A stretch of 64,000 nucleotides of DNA from positions 7,532 through 71,531 of the forward strand of contig CAKOIQ010000005.1 in the NCBI GenBank assembly GCA_934086935.1, in the 5' to 3' direction. Made by a program: the position numbers and the translations under genes. The notes beneath the pieces were generated by a model. It was not told the origin of the DNA. It saw only the letters and a program-made list of their open reading frames with translations, and searched no databases. This document shows positions 60,036 through 64,000 of the stretch, piece by piece. Position 1 is the stretch's first letter, and each line of letters begins with the position of its first letter. Origin of the DNA: an uncultured Bacilli bacterium. GTDB lineage: Bacteria > Bacillota_I > Bacilli_A > RF39 > UBA660.

Positions 60036-62129
60036 TTAATTTATTTTTAATACATTATTAACATAATCTATATTAATTACACTATTAGTCTTAATTTCAT
60101 TGTTAATAAGTTTCTTAGCAATTAAAGTTTCTAATTTATTACTAACAAGTCTCTTAAGTGGTCTTGCTCCATAAAATTCATCATATCCATTATCTATAAA
60201 ATAATCTTTAGCTTTATCAGTTAATTTAATTTTAACATTAATATCAACTAATCTCTTTTCAATATCACCAATAATCTCATCAAGAATTTCTCTTAAATTA
60301 TCTTTACTTAATTTATTAAAGACAATAATTTCATCTAATCTATTTAGAAATTCTGGTCTAAAATATTTATTTAATTCATCTTTAACTTTATCTTCTTCAT
60401 TATTAATAATATGTTCACTACCAACATTAGAAGTCATTATAATAATAGTATTTTTAAAGTTAACAGTTCTACCATTAGAATCAGTTAATCTACCTTCATC
60501 TAATATTTGTAATAATAAGTTAAGTACATCTGGATGAGCTTTTTCTATCTCATCAAATAAGACAATTGAATATGGATTTCTTCTAACTTTTTCAGTTAAT
60601 TGTCCACCTTCTTCATAACCTACATAACCAGGAGCAGCCCCTATTAATCTTGATACAGAATATTTTTCCATATATTCACTCATATCAATTCTAACCATAT
60701 GATGTTCATCATCAAAAAGTTCATAAGCAAGACTTCTAGCAACTTCAGTTTTACCAACTCCAGTTGGACCTAAAAACATAAATGAACCAATTGGTCTATT
60801 AGGATCTTTAATTCCACTTCTTGAACGAATAATTGCATCAGCTACTAATTTTAAAGCTTTATCTTGACCCTTAACTCGTTTCTTTAAATTTTCTTCTAAA
60901 TGTAAAATTTTATCTTTTTCACTACTCATTAATTTAGTGATTGGAATATTAGTCCACTTACTAATAACTTCAGCAATATCTTCACTAGTAACTACATCAG
61001 ATAAAATACCACCAGTACTTTGTTTAGTTAAATTATCAAGTTTTTGTTTTAACTCTGGTAAAGTACCATTTTTAATTTTAGCAGCTTTTTCTAAATCATA
61101 ATTTACTTCTGCTTGTTCTAATTCAAAAGAATATCTAGAAATATCAGATTTAACTTTTTTAATCTCTTCATTAACAGATTTTTCAGCTTTCCATTTATCA
61201 TCTAAATCTTTTTCTTTTTTCTTTAATTCACTAAGATCATTATCAATTTTCTCAATTCTCTTAACAGAAAGTTCATCTTTTTCTTTCTTTAAAGCTTCTC
61301 TTTCAACTTGTAGAGTTAAAATTTTTCTAGTAATTTCATCTAAAGATGTTGGTACACTATCCATTTGTACTCTAATAGTTGCACAAGCTTCATCAACTAA
61401 ATCAATAGCTTTATCTGGTAAAAATCTATCTGTTATATATCTATTTGATAAAGTAGCTGCACTAACTAAAGCTTTATCTTGGATAGTAACACCATGATAT
61501 ATTTCAAATCTTTCCTTTAAACCACGAAGAATAGTTATAGTATCTTCTACAGTTGGTTCTGCTATTGTAACTTTTTGAAATCTACGTTCTAAAGCCCCAT
61601 CTTTTTCAATATACATACGATATTCATTTAAAGTAGTAGCACCTATAACATGAATTTCACCTCTAGCAAGCATTGGTTTTAAAATGTTACCAGTATCCAT
61701 AGCACCATCAACCGCACCAGTTCCAACAATTAAGTGAATCTCATCAATAAACATTATTAAATTACCTTCACTCTTTTTAACCTCATCAAGTACCTTTTTA
61801 AGTCTTTCTTCAAATTCACCACGATACTTAGCACCAGCAATTAAAGAAGCCATATTTAGTTCCCAAATAGTTTTATTCTTTAAACTTTCTGGAACATCAC
61901 CCTTAACAATCCTTTGTGCTAAACCTTCAACAATTGCAGTTTTACCTACCCCGGGTTCACCAATAAGAACCGGATTATTTTTAGTCTTTCTTGATAAAAT
62001 TCTAGTTATACTACGAATCTCCTCATCACGACCAATTATTGGATCAATCTTACGATTTTTAACATCCTCATTTATATTACGTCCATACTTAAGTAAGACA
62101 TTTTCTTCTTCATTATTTTGATTAAACAT
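60036..62129 (-). CDS. clpB: ClpB disaggregase lacking the N-terminal domain
   Basis: 697 residues against about 860 for full-length ClpB: the mobile N-terminal domain is absent, as in short ClpB forms. AAA1 has GEPGVGKTAIVE near 60 and the Walker B MFIDEIH. A coiled-coil middle domain (about 260-380) identifies ClpB rather than ClpC. AAA2 has GPTGVGKTEVA near 455, VLFDEIEKAHPD and the sensor-2 GARPLKR. ClpB with DnaK resolves aggregates. A CIRCE operator covers its promoter, so HrcA heat-shock control is expected. Confidence 0.95.
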   Translation of the reverse strand: MFNQNNEEENVLLKYGRNINEDVKNRKIDPIIGRDEEIRSITRILSRKTKNNPVLIGEPGVGKTAIVEGLAQRIVKGDVPESLKNKTIWELNMASLIAGAKYRGEFEERLKKVLDEVKKSEGNLIMFIDEIHLIVGTGAVDGAMDTGNILKPMLARGEIHVIGATTLNEYRMYIEKDGALERRFQKVTIAEPTVEDTITILRGLKERFEIYHGVTIQDKALVSAATLSNRYITDRFLPDKAIDLVDEACATIRVQMDSVPTSLDEITRKILTLQVEREALKKEKDELSVKRIEKIDNDLSELKKKEKDLDDKWKAEKSVNEEIKKVKSDISRYSFELEQAEVNYDLEKAAKIKNGTLPELKQKLDNLTKQSTGGILSDVVTSEDIAEVISKWTNIPITKLMSSEKDKILHLEENLKKRVKGQDKALKLVADAIIRSRSGIKDPNRPIGSFMFLGPTGVGKTEVARSLAYELFDDEHHMVRIDMSEYMEKYSVSRLIGAAPGYVGYEEGGQLTEKVRRNPYSIVLFDEIEKAHPDVLNLLLQILDEGRLTDSNGRTVNFKNTIIIMTSNVGSEHIINNEEDKVKDELNKYFRPEFLNRLDEIIVFNKLSKDNLREILDEIIGDIEKRLVDINVKIKLTDKAKDYFIDNGYDEFYGARPLKRLVSNKLETLIAKKLINNEIKTNSVINIDYVNNVLKIN

Positions 62130-62157
62130 AATTTATACCTCCTTATTCACAAACTAT

Positions 62158-62185
62158 ATTATACTCATATTTTAGCACTTGTCAA
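62158..62185 (-). promoter_or_regulatory. Promoter of clpB
   Basis: TTGACA (62185-62180), 16 nt spacer, TATAAT (62163-62158) on the minus strand. The -35 lies within the loop and inner arm of the CIRCE operator. AAGGAGG precedes the clpB start. Confidence 0.85.
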
Positions 62186-62198
62186 TATAGAGTGCTAA
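62172..62198. promoter_or_regulatory. CIRCE operator (HrcA site)
   Basis: TTAGCACTT, nine bases, GAGTGCTAA: one mismatch from the TTAGCACTC-N9-GAGTGCTAA consensus. HrcA binding here would block the -35 of the clpB promoter. Confidence 0.9.
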
Positions 62199-62238
62199 AA
62201 AAATTATAATAATAAGTAGTTAAATATAACTACCATTA

Positions 62239-63231
62239 TTATTTGTAATAAGTTTGATTTTTATTAGTAGGATTATCTGGATAAGTCATTAGAATTAAGC
62301 CACTATTTAAAGCTGGTTTTAAATAATTATTTCTAAAAGATACTCTTGATTTTAAACCAAGTAAATCCATAAGTTCACTAGTTTTATATCTTACCCCAAC
62401 GTCCATAACATCAAGTAATGATTTAACGTAAGAATTAACATTATTTTCTTCATCATTTACATTATCAATTAATTTATTTAAAACCTTATCTATCATATCA
62501 AGGATAAATAAAATAAATAAAGTTGAATCCCCTTTCGCATTACAACTATTAATAACAATATAATATTCATCTTGAAATTCTTTTATTTCCGATTCAATAG
62601 GAATATATTCAAATATTGGCTCCCATTTAGTTAAAATAACATTTTGCCAAAATCTTGCCATTCTTCCATTACCATCAGAAAACGGATGAATAAAAACAAA
62701 CTCATAATGAAATACAGAGGATAATATTAACGGATGAATTTCATTCTTTTTCTGTTTCATCCATTCAAATAAATTAATCATTAAATCATTTATTTGACCA
62801 GGTGGTGGACATATATGAACACATCTTCCCTTTGTATCAAATACACCTTCATCACCTTTTCTAAAGAAACCAGCATCATCTATAATTAAATTAGTCATTA
62901 TTCCATGTATCATCTTTAAATCATTTAATTTATATGGATTAACATCATTTATCTTTAAATATGCATCATAAGCATTTTTTACTTCCTGAATTTCTTTCTG
63001 GCTACCAATAACCATTTTCCCATCAATTACATCCTTAACTTGATTAAAAGACAAAGAATTAGATTCAATGGCTAACGATGAATAAATAGATTTAATTCTA
63101 TTATTTCTTCTTAAATTAGGCATCTTATTTAAATTATTATAATGATCTAACTTACCAATCTTTTTCATAATAGAAGAAACCTTATCAAGCATCTCATTAG
63201 TTATTGTAAAAGGAGGAACATAATAATTCAT
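62239..63231 (-). CDS. Fic-domain protein (AMPylase-like)
   Basis: 330 residues. The active-site loop is HPFSDGNGRMAR near residue 178, matching HPFx(D/E)GNGR in full. An N-terminal (S/T)-x-x-x-E-(G/N)-like inhibitory helix is suggested by SLAIESNSLS near 50. The C-terminal part resembles a winged-helix (KTSELMDLLGLKSRVSFRNN). Fic enzymes AMPylate targets or act in toxin-like modules; no antitoxin gene is adjacent, so the N-terminal helix would give internal inhibition. Confidence 0.88.
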   Translation of the reverse strand: MNYYVPPFTITNEMLDKVSSIMKKIGKLDHYNNLNKMPNLRRNNRIKSIYSSLAIESNSLSFNQVKDVIDGKMVIGSQKEIQEVKNAYDAYLKINDVNPYKLNDLKMIHGIMTNLIIDDAGFFRKGDEGVFDTKGRCVHICPPPGQINDLMINLFEWMKQKKNEIHPLILSSVFHYEFVFIHPFSDGNGRMARFWQNVILTKWEPIFEYIPIESEIKEFQDEYYIVINSCNAKGDSTLFILFILDMIDKVLNKLIDNVNDEENNVNSYVKSLLDVMDVGVRYKTSELMDLLGLKSRVSFRNNYLKPALNSGLILMTYPDNPTNKNQTYYK

Positions 63232-63858
63232 ATAATCACCACAATTCTTAAAAAGATTATAAAATAATAAACTACCACAGTCAATCTTCTTGTATGTTTT
63301 CTTGTATATTTCAAAACATACAAGAACTAATTTTTACTACAAATATTTAAGATAATTCCAATACTTGCCATACTAATAAGTAAACTAGAACCACCATCTT
63401 ATCTGAATTGTTATAACAATTAGATCCTGCATTAAAATTATGAGAACTTCTATTGTCATACTGATAAAATCTTGCAAGTCGTTATCATCATTAAAATCCG
63501 TTTTTAAGTAATCACTAGTAGGTAGGTATATGATATACACTAAATATTTGCCACAGACTATTTTCTATTTCAGTATATATTTTAATAACAAAATTATTTG
63601 TATTATTAATCCAATAACCAATACAAAGTGTCGTTATATAATCCAAAAAAAGTACTTAAGAACTAAAATGAGGCTCGATATTCATAACTTTAACACTCTT
63701 ATCTATATCATATACCTTTTTATATTCAAACCCTCCATCATCTAATTTACTAGGACTAAAAATGTATATAGAATTATTATTTATGAATGAATATTTACTA
63801 AAAGAAGTATCTTCATTTAAAAGTTTCCACCTATTAACTTTTTATACTATTTATCCGA
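63232..63858. other. Gene-poor stretch with decayed coding fragments
   Basis: 627 bp. The minus strand shows two broken frames: one ends ...YKKVYDIDKSVKVMNIEP at about 63655-63845, with no start. The other is the remnant at 63327-63480. An inverted repeat CTTGTATGTTTT / AAAACATACAAG lies near 63289-63323. No intact gene is seen; a plus-strand frame at 63530-63745 lacks a ribosome site and looks incidental. Confidence 0.55.
63327..63480 (-). pseudogene. Decayed gene end with GGSSLL membrane-tail motif
   Basis: A fragment reading ARFYQYDNRSSHNFNAGSN is followed, after a frameshift near 63398, by DGGSSLLISMASIGIILNI and a stop at 63327. The tail resembles the C-terminal helix of SEDS proteins (YGGSSLL-x-x-M-x-x-x-GI-x-LN), but the upstream part does not. 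A lost small membrane protein is equally possible. Confidence 0.35.
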
Positions 63859-64000
63859 TTATTTCTTTTTTAGTGTTTCAATTATAGATTCAGTCTCTGA
63901 TGGAGTATGATCAATTAACATTAGTTTATTACTTATAATGGCAATAATAACTATAATCGCTACTAATACAATAATTCCTATTATGGCATAAATAATTTTT
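63859..64000 (-). CDS. C-terminal end of an unknown membrane protein (partial)
   Basis: 46 residues before the stop at 63859, running off the right edge. A strongly hydrophobic helix (IIYAIIGIIVLVAIIVIIAII) is followed by NKLMLIDHTPSETESIIETLKKK. The gene continues beyond the window, so nothing more can be said of its family. Confidence 0.5.
   Translation of the reverse strand, partial: KIIYAIIGIIVLVAIIVIIAIISNKLMLIDHTPSETESIIETLKKK

Noticed and set aside
63530..63745. 71-codon plus-strand frame near the right edge
   Set aside because: No ribosome site, low-complexity Ile/Tyr/Asn content, opposite to decayed minus-strand coding.

Overview
This is a strongly AT-rich window, read with the standard bacterial code: TGA is a stop (for example in rlmN and priA) and tryptophan is TGG. 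It carries a Gram-positive-style gene set (divIVA, sepF, ftsQ/divIB, murG, rodA-like, prkC/stp, T-box, CIRCE, YlxM-FtsY), so the cell has a peptidoglycan wall. Small AT-rich genes, DUF285 (BspA/PARCEL-like) surface repeat proteins and traces of a diversity-generating retroelement together suggest an uncultured gut member of the Bacilli on the old 'Mollicutes' side, for example an RF39-like lineage. That placement is inference.

Layout. 1-5715 is one minus-strand operon: rlmN, stp, prkC, rsgA, rpe, sepF, divIVA (cut by the window edge). 5817-7779 holds an AI-2E-type permease and a PgsA-like synthase. 7842-12116 is a run starting with fmt and continuing through an unknown membrane protein, two Tim44-like zinc-ribbon proteins, a 58-residue membrane protein and an SPFH/zinc-ribbon protein. 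12173-14428 is the first large DUF285 surface protein. 14492-20215 carries nrnA, ackA, a small ORF, and the tRNA-thiolation pair nifS/thiI with two acetyltransferases between them. 20292-21983 is the second DUF285 protein. 22112-30126 is a Tad/Cpa-like secretion locus with a 1047-residue cysteine-rich surface protein. 30235-33302 has a CPBP protease, a metallophosphoesterase-like protein, a Tyr/Gly-rich peptide, a RodA-like protein and a small unknown. 33326-36387 has the third DUF285 gene and a decayed one. 36414-38280 is glyQS plus a LOG-family gene behind a T-box leader.

38406-41036 is the most unusual part. A surface protein ends in a C-type-lectin-like variable region with codons unlike the rest of the window. 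It is followed by a broken avd gene and a reverse transcriptase with a large internal deletion: a decayed diversity-generating retroelement that still has its target. 41186-51408 carries priA, a Y-family polymerase with a YolD partner behind a LexA-like box, tRNA-Ala(TGC), an antitoxin remnant, a DUF4143 ATPase, an F420-ligase-like protein, a Mn-dependent pyrophosphatase and a mannose-1-phosphate guanylyltransferase. 51424-55525 is murG-ftsQ-queH-pseudopilin-ftsY-ylxM. 55664-57118 is another DUF285 gene, with an eight-G tract inside its promoter spacer. 57218-62129 carries rsmA, a DUF4097 protein, a transglutaminase-like protein and an N-domain-less clpB under CIRCE. 62239-64000 holds a Fic protein, a decayed stretch and a partial membrane protein.

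The surface-protein genes (five intact, one broken) share a SipW-type N-terminus. The DUF285 copies share their C-terminal tail and often the terminator, and the retroelement target shares the N-terminal region and promoter type. Together they look like a recombining, possibly switchable surface repertoire.
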